Position numbers and translations under genes: made by a program
The notes under the pieces: model-generated
What the model saw: only the letters and a program-made list of their open reading frames with translations
Databases searched by the model: none
What the model was told of the DNA's origin: nothing
From: Gelatoporia subvermispora B
Taxonomy: Eukaryota > Basidiomycota > Agaricomycetes > Polyporales > Gelatoporiaceae
Direction of reading: 5' to 3'
DNA length: 64,000 nucleotides
NCBI GenBank assembly: GCA_000320605.2
Contig: KB445792.1
Span: 2,628,717-2,692,716, forward strand
Shown here: in pieces, positions 10,019 through 20,920 of the stretch
How positions within the stretch are numbered: position 1 is the stretch's first letter
Layout: each line of letters opens with the position of its first letter

Positions 10019-11442
10019 TTAGGCAGCCTCGGGCTTGTGTTCCATGCCCCTGCTAGCCTTCCAGGTCTCCGGACCCTACGACAAAGTGCGATTAGCTTCA
10101 AACGAAGTGACCTACAAGCTTATGGCCCATACCGTGCGATTCTTGATCCTCTGGTTCTTGATGCGTCTAGCAAACCAATCTTTCGCAGTGGCTCCGGTGA
10201 ATAATGTATCTCTTGAAGGCAATTTTTCCACTGCCTCGGCAATCAGACGGCTTTCGTCTGCTAGAGGGCGCAATTCGATCGAATTGCCGGGCCTGGTAAA
10301 GAATACGAGAGACCAACGCTCGTAATTGCCTTGCTCCTTTGGCGGGGGGCTGCAGGAGACATTCAGCTTACACGTGACCGGGCGCTATCGCCAGAGCGGG
10401 CTCACACGACACGGTGAAGGTTTGATCGCAGTATGCCTCCACTGAAGAGGGTCATAGCGTCGCCGAGGTTGCAGATTGCGTGGCCTGGGATGGGCTATGA
10501 CGCAGCTGAGCTTCATACTATTCTGAATACTGTAGAGTGATGACATACCCGAACATATTGCCAGGTCTCAGCTCCAGGGACGAGTACCTGCAAGCCGCCC
10601 AGACGGTTGTGCAAGAACGACTGCGCGTGGGGTGTGTAAGGTCATGCGCACGCCAGGTGACAGCAGGAGAGATTAGAAGCACTTACCAGGGAGCCGAAGT
10701 CGGTGTGCGCACCAATCGCTGCCTTCTCTTCTGAGATACCCCCAGGCCGAGGCGGGTTCTTGATCACCCGCGATTCGCTCCCACTCGGCTCGTCTACCTT
10801 ATGTCGCTGGGCGAGCGCACCAACAGGCAGTCCAAGCCGGTCGTTCAGAACAGCGAGCAAAGTATTGTTCACCTCGAGCGACTTGCGGATGAAGGGCTCG
10901 ATAGTGCTCTCCATGCGAGCGTTCACTGTGGACGGATACGTGCGATGTACAACTTTCGGCCAAGCGAGGGCGTCGTCTTTGGACACGTTGATGAATTCAA
11001 CGGTGTCGAGGTTGCCCGTCTCATCTGTAGCGTTCGCCCCAGCTGCTTTGTATCTGCATAACAGAATTGGGTATCAGAGATGCATTGTCGCAATTCCAGA
11101 TACTGAAGGCGTGAACGGACCCAAATGACATCCCCTCGTCACCTTGCTCGTACTTCATCTTCTCGTCCAAAGGAAGGCGCATGGTCTCTGCACCCATATC
11201 GAACATACCATTGACTTCTTCATTGACACCATGATTTTTCAAACTGTACGCGCGTTGAGGACTCAGGACCGTCACAATGAGCACAGCCACGACACTTACT
11301 ACCAGAAGCCGAGCTCCGTGGCGGCCTTCCAAAGAGTGTCGATCTCGGCTTCATCTCGAGCCTTGATCCGCTGATAGTCGACAACAAGGAGCGGATGGGT
11401 GGGGACGTCCTCGGGGAACGGCGGAAGAGTGAGGCCTGGCAT
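10019..11442 (-). CDS. 2-oxoglutarate/Fe(II) dioxygenase, isopenicillin-N-synthase-like (paralog B)
   Basis: Same family as the gene at 1001-2311; substrate unknown. It begins [19 protein letters not shown] at the ATG at 11442. The first intron falls at the same codon as in paralog A (GFWY/LKNHG). There is an additional intron after DEGMSFG, then the core with [11 protein letters not shown] (HxD ligands), [21 protein letters not shown] (third ligand) and ERWSLVFF (RxS). The last exon, after an intron that follows KNRT, encodes [18 protein letters not shown] and the stop at 10019-10021. It converges with GH92-B; the 3' ends are about 220 bp apart. Paralog C shares both the extra intron and the last exon, so B and C are closer to each other than to A. 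Confidence 0.9.
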
Positions 11443-12655
11443 TGTCACGGAACTGCGGAAGCAATCAGGGGTACACCGGACAGCCTGGAGATGGTGCGCT
11501 TTTATATCTCCGCGGTGTGTCATCATCGCATTTAGCAGAGCCAGATCGGGAACCCATCCGTGGCCTGTGATCAGCTTCCAGGTCGCCGAGGGCGAAGATC
11601 GTCGTTGCAACCGCGTCCCGGCTGATACGCGCAAGACGCTCATTAGACTGTCATTGAAGCAGTTCGTGAGGTGACCCATGGTGGTCATACTCGCTCACAG
11701 TGTCCCGGGGCGCTATCCGCAGTGGGATGCTACGAGAATCGGCCGTCGGGACTCTCACAAGAACAAGATCCTGTGATGTCTCGCGAATGTCTAGCCTTAA
11801 CTAGGCAGATTCGCAATTTACCCGATTGATATGGGGGACCGTAGTGTGCTTATCACATCCACAGCGCCGAGAGGCTCGGACTTGGTTGTCTCGCTTGTGT
11901 CGGTTGGTGGTACTACCGTGCAAAATAATCCTTAGCCGAGCACACTGTCCGAGGAAGGCTTCGCGAAGATCGATCGAGGCGAGGGCGATAGTCGTCATTG
12001 TCCCGGACAGTCCGCCGGTCAATATTGGATTCGGATATGCTCTTCTATAGACGCAGCTCTGGAAGTCCTCGTGTAAACCAGCTGACACGTATTGCTCTAG
12101 GTGAACAGTGACACAAACGCTTGACAATGCTCCAGTCACCTGGGTCACTGGGGGCGGCTAAGCATGTGTTGTGCCTAAAGTCGCTTTGATAACCAAAAAT
12201 CGGATGAATGTGGCTCTGTCGACACCCTTGAGGAAGTCGTCAGGTACCGACCTGGAGCATAACTTCTCGAATCGGCGTATGTAAATGATAGACTCCGATC
12301 CAAGAGTAAGGCGCGCCGGGCGTGAGATATTGGTCCAGGTCAATCTGTCTCTAGTTTCCTTGATCCGGGCCCCTAATTGCAGAACGCATCATGCACGCCG
12401 ATAATGCAGTCATGCCAGAAGATAACAAAAATTGTACACACCAGAGTACGAATCACTTTCGGTCGAACCCACAATGAGTCGACGACTTGATCTTGTGGCC
12501 CTAGGGTTGGGCGCTTGCTGGCGGGAGCACATTCTCGGGTTGCGGCGAACTAAGGATGACCCTAACCCTAAAATGGGACCAGTGATGTCCTCAGCCATGA
12601 CATCGGCGTTTCCCAGAGCCGTCGTCTAAGCGGAACTCTTATCGCTACCTGCACG
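11443..12655. other. Intergenic, about 1.2 kb
   Basis: This holds the upstream region of dioxygenase B (TATA box at 11500-11507). No other open frame resembles a known protein. It ends at the target-site duplication of the transposon at 12662. Confidence 0.5.
11500..11507 (-). promoter_or_regulatory. TATA box of dioxygenase B
   Basis: The minus strand reads ATATAAAA about 58 bp upstream of the ATG at 11442. Confidence 0.5.
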
Positions 12656-12661
12656 ACGTGC
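12656..12661. repeat. Target-site duplication, left copy
   Basis: ACGTGC directly abuts the left terminal inverted repeat and is repeated at 13444-13449. Confidence 0.75.
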
Positions 12662-13443
12662 CAGGACCCCTGATAATCCCTATAATAGGGTGGTGCCAAT
12701 CTGCCCCAGATTTTTCCGGACGCAATTGGTCCATTTGTATCCGGATCCGGCTCCAGCCTCGTAATTCCACCCCAGAATTTCCGGATCCGCGAACAGGCCT
12801 ATCCTGGAGGCCGTTTTTGTCCGGACGCCCTGCGGGGCACGAATATTCTCCTCTATAATGTAATTATGCCTATCTCAGTAGATTGTACAACTATTCGAGT
12901 CCACAGTGCGCGACCGTGATATATCAGAACAATCTGTCACTCCTCGACAACCTTGCGCCGGCGGAACAGCTTCGTTGTACTCGTAAGGCCGTCTACCGCA
13001 TCACTCAGCAGCGTATAGACCAGCCAGTGTCCCTCGTTCACGATAATCGATTTTATTTGGATTTTTGGCGTTGATTCCAAGGCAGCAAGGAATACGGTTG
13101 AAGGTAGAAGTCCGAATCGGAATGTTTGAAACCTCGCCGTATGGCGAGTAACTGAGCGGAACTGGTTCAGGGACCATCTGCAAACTGCAAAAAAGTACTT
13201 TGGTTCGTACTCGATCCACACACACCCGCAAGATTGCGACGTAATCTTACCACTGGCCCATATATCCGGACAACAGGCACTGGCCTCCACGCACCATACC
13301 CGTCAGATTTCCGGACGGTGACCTGGCCAGAAGCCAAATTTTGACCTATTTTTTCCGGACGTCTACCTGGCCAAAAGGTCCTTTTTGACCCAAAAATTTC
13401 CGGACCGGCCACTACCTTACCCTAGGGATTATCAGGGGTCCTG
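12662..13443. mobile_element. Non-autonomous DNA transposon (782 bp, MITE-like)
   Basis: The ends are perfect 21-bp terminal inverted repeats, 12662-12682 and the reverse complement of 13423-13443, beginning CAGGACCCCTGATAATC. They are bounded by a 6-bp direct repeat ACGTGC (12656-12661 and 13444-13449), taken as the target-site duplication. Inside each end a CCGGA(C/T) core, often preceded by a T run, recurs: four or more times on the left (12715-12835) and four on the right (13265-13405). No transposase is encoded. Perfect TIRs and TSD suggest a fairly recent insertion. The 6-bp TSD does not by itself identify the superfamily; the repeated subterminal motif resembles transposase-binding arrays of fungal cut-and-paste elements (inference). 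Confidence 0.85.
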
Positions 13444-13449
13444 ACGTGC
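13444..13449. repeat. Target-site duplication, right copy
   Basis: ACGTGC directly follows the right terminal inverted repeat and matches 12656-12661. Confidence 0.75.
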
Positions 13450-13627
13450 CCTGTACAGGATCCGTCAGACAGAGCTTTGTCTCCCTAATCTACATCATGA
13501 TAAACTCCCCGAACGCATACCTAAGTACATCAAAGAGAGGCTACCAATTGAGATCTGTCATAGCGAGACCATATCTAGTGGGCTCCCCGATTCCGGATGC
13601 TCGACGTCGCAGATTCTTGTGAAGATC

Positions 13628-14190
13628 TCATAGCCCGCAGAACTTCGCCACAACCGCGGCCGCTGCAGCGACCCCGCCACCCACCGTCGCTGCCCCGCCT
13701 GTCATGGCCATGCTCTGAACGCCTGCAAAGAGCGACCCCGTAACGACATTGCCGATGGTCGCCTGCCAAGCTGCGGCAGCGGTCCCTACAACTACGCTTT
13801 CAGTTCGATGATCTTTGTTGCATGCGATATTATGGACGACGTACCGGCGACCGGTCCAGCAGCGGAGAAACCTACAGCACCGAGAAGGGCCGGGCCGCCC
13901 ACTGCGCCGATGGCGCCAGAGAGCAGGATGGGCGCGCCGAATTTGGCGGCGGTGACGGCAGCAGGGCCGGCAGCATTGGCGGCGGCAGCAGCGGCGGGCC
14001 CAGCAGCATTGGCGGCGGCCACGGCGGCGGGCCCCGCAGCTTTGATGACGGCAGCCACTGCTGGGCCAGCAGCATGTATGGCGGCCATAGCCGCAGGACC
14101 AGCAGCTTGCGCGGCGGCAACAGTCGCAGTGCCAGCGCTCGTGATGACGGGCCCGGCAGCGGCGACGAGGGGGGCAATGAAGGGAAACAT
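13628..14190 (-). CDS. IFI6/IFI27-like (Ifi-6-16 family) small hydrophobic protein, copy 1
   Basis: Two exons (14190-13845 and 13785-13628; 346 + 158 nt) encode 167 aa. The N-terminus has short repeats of the type AAGPAAVAAAN. The C-terminal half matches the glycine/alanine-rich Ifi-6-16 domain: GAIGAVGGPALLGAVGF, AAAAWQATIGNVVTGS, then LFAGVQSMAMTGGAATVGGG, ending in FCGL. In animals this family is interferon-induced and sits in mitochondrial or ER membranes; its fungal role is unknown. Two relatives lie at 51377 and 52312 with the intron at the same codon (VAG/T-S). The high-GC repeats produce long antisense open frames, which I consider shadows. Confidence 0.8.
13860..14150 (-). repeat. 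Ala/Gly/Pro-coding tandem repeats inside IFI6/27-like copy 1
   Basis: Degenerate units of about 33-45 bp, each encoding an AAGPAA-type segment, repeat five or more times in the first exon. They account for the strong sequence bias and the long open frames on the opposite strand. Confidence 0.7.
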
Positions 14191-15164
14191 TGATGAGGTG
14201 TTGCGTTGTATGTGTGTAAAGATGATGGTGGTGTAGGTGTTGGCCTTACAGAGGCAGCACTGGCCTTATGTACGGTCTGGGTGGAAGCTGGAACCTCCTG
14301 CAAGTATGCTGGACTTTTCGATGGTAGTCTGCAGCGTGTCCGAACAGCCTCGCTGCAAACACGTTGTCGCAATAATGCTTTCCTTCCACCGAGATGAAGC
14401 CAGCAGGGCTTCTGAATTTGTTCCTGTGCCTCTAGCTTCGGGCAGTTGATCGTGTAGTCTGGGTGTCCATCATCCTTGGTTGGGATGGAACAGAAAGGCA
14501 GACAGTATACCACTGCTCGTGCGAGTAGTCGGATATGCCACCCATTTCTGGTTCATAGTGGACTGTAGTTGCTCGAATCATTCCCTCATTCCCACACCCG
14601 GCCTTCGAAGAAAACCCATGAGTGATATGCGGGAATGCATGCTGTTGGACATGTTGGGATTCTGTGTCACGATCCGCACCGAGGCGGGCGTTGAATCGAA
14701 ACGCTAACAGTGACTGCATACAAGTGAGAATCAACTTATCGGGGTACCGCACACGAGAGGAATGGTCAGATACATCCAGTAGAATATTGTAAAGCACTTC
14801 GCAGATATGCTGCTCAAGTTTTGGTGGACGCAACACCTGCGGACTCGACATCCCAATCATCGGCGAGCATTGACGTACGTCACGTACACGATGAAAGCCA
14901 CGTGCCGCTAAGATCAGCTGTGAAGGAAACTCTCCGTAAAATATACAACATCGATCGCCATATCGCATTGAGCTGATATGCGAGCTAAGATGTCTTCTGG
15001 TGCCCTGATCTTGCACAATGCAAACAGTTCTAGTCCAGTATCCAGTAATTCAGCGCTGAGCCCGACGTTCTGCTTAGAGAAGCGTATTAGGTAAGCAAAA
15101 GTTGCCTTCCGTTCCGAGTTCCAAGTGCTCTTGCGCAAGACCACAGCTCGATAGCTGAGCTGGG
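14191..15164. other. Intergenic, about 1 kb; possible unrecognised gene on the minus strand
   Basis: This is upstream of IFI6/27-like copy 1 and of ICP55. Two overlapping minus-strand open frames (about 14914-15180 and 14432-15016) have somewhat protein-like composition, but no recognisable domain and no clear splice link. They could be a hypothetical gene or chance. Confidence 0.3.
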
Positions 15165-17460
15165 ATGTCAGTTCATGCACTCAGACCAAGCAGAATACTA
15201 TCGACAACTTCTAGAAGACTACTGAACCAAAGATGCAGTGTTTGTCATCCTCCTCGGCGCGAACTTTCCCTCTGGGCGGATGCACACCATGACGTGAAGC
15301 CTTCTCCATACGGGCAGCCACTGTACCCTTCGCACCCTCACCTCCGTCAGTTCTTGCCTTACTGCCATGAAGGAATGTGTCAATAACGTTATGTGCAGTG
15401 AAGAAAGATGAGATTACGCCGGGTATCCCGGCGGCGGAGTACGAGCGGCGGCGCAGAGAACTCATAGCCAGCCTGCCCGCCAATAGCGTCGTGCTCTGTC
15501 TGGCGGGAGAGATCAAGTACATGAGCGGTCGTGCGTACGGTTCAAACCGCTGGTGATGTAACTGCTGACGGGGTGGCTGGGTCAGAGATATTGTGAGTCC
15601 TCTGCATTTTACAGGTTCCCGCACCCTCACGAAGCACCCTCCTCGTCCGACGCCCACCTGTTCCGACGTCCACCTACCCAACCCACCAATCCGTGTGCTT
15701 GCTCAACCACTCAACCTCCCTGCACCCTCAGCTACAAATTCCGGCAACGCTCTGACTTCTGGTATCTCACCGGCTTCGAGCAGCCCGGCGCGGCGGTCGT
15801 GCTCGAGAGCGCGCTGTCGACACCACGAGGTTACCGCATGACCATCTTCTGCGCGGAGAACGACCTAGAGACGGAAAAGTGGGAGGGCGCGCGGATGGCA
15901 CACGAAGATGTCGTGCGTGTGCTCGGCGCGGACGATGCGCGGCCATTCCATGACCTCGCACGGTCGCTCCGCGCGCTTGCATCTGGCGCGGACTACGTCT
16001 ATACGGACATTCCGGGCGCGAAACGCAAAAGTGCGCGGGCAGAAGGAGAGGGATTGCTTGACGTGCTGAAAGGCAAGATGCGGAGCAAGGCCCAGGAGGG
16101 CTTGTTGAAGATGCTTGATTCGTCGAAGACGCGATCGCTCGCGCCGGAGGTGGCGAGATTGCGCGTCATCAAGAGCGTACACGAGCAGAAAGTTATGCGG
16201 GATGCTGCAGACATCAGCGCAGAGGCACATACACGGGTGCGTTCAGCTTGAAATCATTCAAGACAGGAGAATGCGTACTTACGACTCCGTGGGCAGACAA
16301 TGCGGTTCGCACAACCTGACATGTCTGAGCATGTGATCGCAGCACATTTTGAATACTTATGCGCAAGAGCGGGTGCGCAGCGTCCGGCATATGTGCCGGT
16401 GGTCGCGTCTGGGTACGTCTGATGTAACACTATCGCTTGGTTTGTCTGACGATATCGTTACTACAAGTGCGAATGCCCGCATCATACATTACACCGCGAA
16501 CAACCAAGTTGCGCGTGACGGTGAGCTAATACTCATCGATGCGGGATGTGAATACAAGTAAGCAATTCATTCCACTCGCCATAGCTCAACCGTTGAATAT
16601 CTTACTCCTTCAGTGGTTATGCGTCAGACATTAGTATGTCTGTGACGTTATTCTTTGAAGCATCAGTTCTCAACGAGAGCCTCTCAAAGCACGCACGTTT
16701 CCTGTATCAGGAACGTTCACTGATCCCCAGAAGGCGCTATATGCTGCCGTGCTCTCCGCACAGAAGCATCTCGTCAAACTTTGTAATGAGGCTGCAGGTC
16801 TTTCACTTGCGCAGTTGCACTCAGCTTCGTGCGATGTTCTGCGGAAAGAGTTGGTGAATGCAGGGATCCCGGAAGCGCCGCTGAGGATAAGCCAATTGTA
16901 CCCGCATTATATCGGGCATCACGTTGGTATTGGTGCGCCGCATAGCGTTGTTTGTTTGCCTTGGCTGATGGAGTGCTTCCAGATCTGCATGAGTCGAACT
17001 ACACAGATCGCCATGAACCGTGAGATATGACTTATGACCTACGCCTTGATGTTCTATAGCTCTGTCTACAGGCTTAAAACGGGGATGGTCGTGACTGTCG
17101 AGCCTGGTCAGTCGCTTCAAACAACTCCATGAATCCAATTTGACGTAAACTTCTATAGGTGTCTACGTACCTCCAAGTCCTTCATATCCCAGCTACTTCC
17201 ACGACATTGGGATCAGAATAGAGGTACAGACAATGTTGGACCTCCATCAGCCAATTTCTTACGCTACGGTGTGTTCGCTAGGACGAAGTTCTAGTCGGTG
17301 AAAAAGAGCCAGTCGTACTGAGTGCACATGCGCCCAAGGAGGTACAATCTGCTTCATTACCATACCCTGACAATGTCACTGAGTGCACTGCTTCCTTCCT
17401 GCGCAGCTTGCGGATGTGGAAGGAACATGCCAGGGCCTACTTGGCATTGAGCCGTTGTAG
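15165..17460 (+). CDS. ICP55: Mitochondrial intermediate-cleaving Xaa-Pro aminopeptidase (Icp55/APP3 type, M24B)
   Basis: Icp55 removes a residue from proteins after mitochondrial presequence cleavage, stabilising them; it acts in the matrix. Thirteen exons sum to 1545 nt (514 aa): 15165-15345, 15399-15530, 15586-15592, 15732-16236, 16297-16412, 16468-16557, 16614-16633, 16690-16932, 16983-17019, 17072-17106, 17159-17223, 17282-17341, 17407-17460. The N-terminus is Arg/Ser-rich and presequence-like, followed by GQPLYPSHPHL and ITPGIPAAEYERRR. Motif SDFWYLTGFEQPGA follows. Dinuclear metal ligands are visible: LIDAGCEY (Asp), YASDITRTFP (Asp), YIGHHVGIDLHE (His), VTVEPG (Glu) and IRIED (Glu). 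The third exon is only 7 nt and supplies QIF between MSG and YKFRQ, as in relatives. The gene converges with OLE1. Confidence 0.93.
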
Positions 17461-17731
17461 AGCCGCCACCTGGCCCGCAGCGACTCTTCAAGGATATTCA
17501 GGACATATCTATATCTAACTCTGGATAGGATACAGCCCGCATTGACATCAGACATCGTAACCACCAAAACTCTTTTCACAATAGTACCCCCTTCGTAGGT
17601 CCCGCCGGTGAGATCGCTCAGACGCTGGGCAAACTGGTCACTCACGCAAGCACATCACATTATGATAATAAGCTCTAATGACAATTCTCGGGTACGTCTA
17701 TGATTAGTCGAGACTGATGATAGTACAACTC

Positions 17732-19348
17732 TCAGGTCATCCCACGTATTCCAGCCTGAATTTTTCTGATTCCCAAGAAGCACGTCTCTTCATTTCTGAT
17801 CTCTGCCTCGGGTCCGTTCTGGACGATCATGAGCTTCTGTGATGGAGGGATAACCTGAACATGCTCCACTCCACCCAGCAGCACACCAGCTCGCATCATA
17901 GAGAGCATCTGTTGTGAGGTGAGTCAGCGAATTTGCTTCTGACAGGTGGGAGGGTCTTCGTACGTTGTGAGCAGCATTGGAGTGCTCGTAGACGCCGCCG
18001 CAGAACGCGGCAGTGGCGTCTTTGCCGATGTAGGCATTCAGCAGGGCCCGCCCGCCAGGGTGCTTGTCCACGAAGTCAGCTACGTCGTGGATGAATCCAG
18101 CAACAAGGATCAGCGGGTGCTCCTTCGCCTGTCCAACATCTGTGAAAGATGAGCTTGATAAAACAATTGCGCGGTCAAGGAACACACATTCGTCCCACTC
18201 CACTACTGGAAGCTCGTTCGAGTCAATTGGCCACTCTATGACATCCTGGGAGGCTTTGAGCCGTTTCATCTGCATTGTGAACACGCCTTTCTTGATCTCG
18301 TTATCGGGGAATGTGTGTAGGTTGCTTGCGAGACCCAGCATGCCACAGAGTCCAATGAACCACTTGGTGGGATCGTATTGCCACCATTTGATGGCGTTAC
18401 GGTAGTCGATGGGGTACTGGTGGTGGAAGTTGTGATAGCCTTCGCCCATGGTGATGAGGGCTACTCAAACCACGATATTATAACTGTTCGAGATATGCTA
18501 CAGAGATAAACGTTACCTGTGATGACATGGTCGCGGGGTGTATGCTTGTCGTCGAACTTATGCTCACCCAGCCAATGAGCCAACGAGTTGATACAGAATG
18601 TGCACTGTATACAGTCACCATTGTGAGATCATGAGACCGAATTTCGAAAAAGCACATACATGGTGTGCGATCGTCGTCCGCATTATCGAAGCGTAGAAGA
18701 AACCTCCACGCCAGTCATTCCAGAAGAGACCAGCAATCGCGGTCGGCACGATGTAACCGAAGGTGAGCATGAGCGGCCAGTACCAACGCTGCTGCCATTG
18801 CAGGATCGGATTGTTCCTCAAATCGCTGATGTCCGCAGGGCCGGGTTTAGTGTCAGCTTTGATGAACATCCACCCGAGGTGGCTCCATAGCAGCCCTCGC
18901 TGGGCGCTGTAGGGGTCGAGGTCCGTGTCTGTGTATCGGTGGTGCGACCGGTGGCTTCGGGCCCACCAATAGGAAGAGCCTTGAGCGGCGCTTGCGGCAG
19001 CCAGGTTGAGGAAGACCTCCAGCGGTCTGGAGGCGACGTACGACCTATGTGCATACAATCGATGGCACCCTACATTGGCAAATTGAGCTCCATTCTCGTA
19101 TATCTTAGGAAGGGAAATAACCTGCGGTGATTCCTATAACACTTTGAGCATTCCGAAAGTTTCCAGAAGTTTTTCGACTCACCTAACATCGAGATCACGT
19201 AGAACACTGTCGACAAAACTAATGTTCGCGTGTATAGAGGTGTAGTCATGGCACCATAGATTGCAAGAACTGGGGAGATGGTGAGGAGTGTCGCACTAGG
19301 CCAGAGGATTTTGCTGAACAGCGGCTTAGTAGGCTTCGCTTCGGCCAT
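17732..19348 (-). CDS. OLE1: Acyl-CoA delta-9 (stearoyl) desaturase with cytochrome b5 domain
   Basis: This ER-membrane enzyme introduces the delta-9 double bond into palmitoyl/stearoyl-CoA using its fused cytochrome b5. All three histidine boxes are present: [22 protein letters not shown] and [11 protein letters not shown]. The b5 domain carries the heme motif [10 protein letters not shown] and a second heme-side His in EHSNAAHN. Hydrophobic segments surround the boxes. Of the splice sites, a 12-nt exon (19122-19133) encodes GITAG just before the first box. The residue after that reads Cys (GCHRLYAH), where most desaturases have Tyr. The ATG at 19348 gives [11 protein letters not shown]; the frame is open further upstream to 19477, so an earlier start is possible. 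The protein is about 430 aa, ending RGMT. Confidence 0.93.
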
Positions 19349-20920
19349 GCTAAGTGCTCTGCTACCTGAGCAACGTGGTGGAGTTTTAGATGGTAGCGTC
19401 GCTCTTATATCGTGGCTGTCATCCATTCGTGATGCCCGCCCAAACCGCATCTCGTCCAATGAGAGCCGATACTGCATCAGGCTATGAGCCCAGTCAAGGG
19501 AGGCTAGCCACAGGGCCCTGGACCTCGGACATTAAGGACATGTAGTGCATAACAGTGGGGCGCAGCAGAGCGAGGATCAGTGGCGCCTGCGGGCTCCATC
19601 AGTGCAGGAGTGAAAGGATTCACTTTGAGCTACCGGAGGCATCATGTCGGTATAACATGCAATCGACATTATTAGCGCTTTCCGCCCCTTTCTCCGGGCC
19701 ACCCTTAAGATTGATACATGTCTTGAAGAGTGCTCTGCAACTGTCAAAACGAGACCATCTTGTCGGAGAGGCCTCAGTCCGGTTGGAATACTGCGGTAGA
19801 CCGAAATACAGTGTCGGGCATATCGTCTTGGGGGTGATAGATTGAGGTGTTGAGCGTCGCGACGGGCGAAACGCGTGGGTTCGATCGCAGGCGTTATGTG
19901 GACAATGATGCCCACGTAGCGCTCTCGGGATGCACCCGTAGAGACAAATGCCGTGATGCTCGCTCGTATGCTCCCAGCTTTGAGCAAATTTGCGGCGGCT
20001 CATGTCCTCATGCCATTTGCAGACGGGCATTGAACCAGAGATTCAGCCGGGCAACGTATGCTATAAGCTTCAATGGGCTAGGTACAGTCTGTCACGCCGG
20101 AGTCATATTGACACAAGCCACGGTAGCACGTCTCTCTGGAATGTACATGGGGCATTGACATAATATGGTATTTCGAGCACTCGCCTAAGTCGTTGAGTGT
20201 GTGAAGGTCGAGACCCTGAAGATGTCCGGTAACACGAAGCTTCCCGCGCTCCTCAATATTCAAGAGCTTGGGGTTTCTCCCTTCACGTGCTACTCGATTT
20301 CAAATCCTGAGCGTGACGAATCATGTCTTCTACGCCATCTGAGCATGGCTGTCAACACCTAGTCTTAGAGGCGATCATCTACTTGCAGTCCGACCTTGGA
20401 ACTGTGTTTCACTTGCAATTCGATCGCATAAGGTACACATCATTTCACCAGGGCTGAACAAGACTCGGGTTCCAGGAGACAAGACGATGTATCTGTGTGA
20501 GTGTGGAAGGTCCATGTCCTCAAGTTGTCCGCGGTCACAGTAAGTCGTCGTGGAATAGAGGTCAGCGCCAGTTTTCGCATACTCCCGAGGTGCCCAGTGC
20601 ACATGGCAGTTGAGGTTCAGCAAGGGATAGGTGAGCCCTTAAAGCCATCATTCCACCATCGGCAAGTCAAAACAGACAGATTACGCTATCATTCAATTGT
20701 TGATCTAAATACTCTGCTACATGATAAATGACAGCATTGACAGCGGCCCTAGCATCCACCTTCACTAGGGGGAAACACCTCTACGACTAATACACAGCAC
20801 AATATAGAGAAAAATTACACTACGCAGCATGATGAGAAGTATAGCGATGTGAAAGCGCGCTCGCAGGAATGTGTCAGGTTAGGGTGTGCACCTCATCAAA
20901 GTCTATATATCGCGAAAAAA
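19349..20920. other. Intergenic, about 1.6 kb
   Basis: This holds the OLE1 promoter side and the 3' flank of the glycosyltransferase-like gene. Several open frames of 60-136 codons overlap on both strands without recognisable domains. No repeat pair or RNA gene was found by eye. Confidence 0.5.

Noticed and set aside
1001..11442. Secondary-metabolite gene cluster built from dioxygenases and GH92 genes
   Set aside because: No backbone synthase, P450, transporter or cluster regulator is present; proximity alone is not enough.
13808..14236. Plus-strand 142-codon open frame opposite IFI6/27-like copy 1
   Set aside because: It is the antisense of GC-rich Ala/Gly repeats; the minus strand has the conserved domain and splice sites.
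14432..15180. Two overlapping minus-strand frames that might form one gene
   Set aside because: No recognisable domain and no convincing splice join; mentioned only as a possibility in the intergenic entry.
15531..15560. GGTTCAAACC, resembling a tRNA B box
   Set aside because: It lies in an ICP55 intron with no A box or cloverleaf around it.
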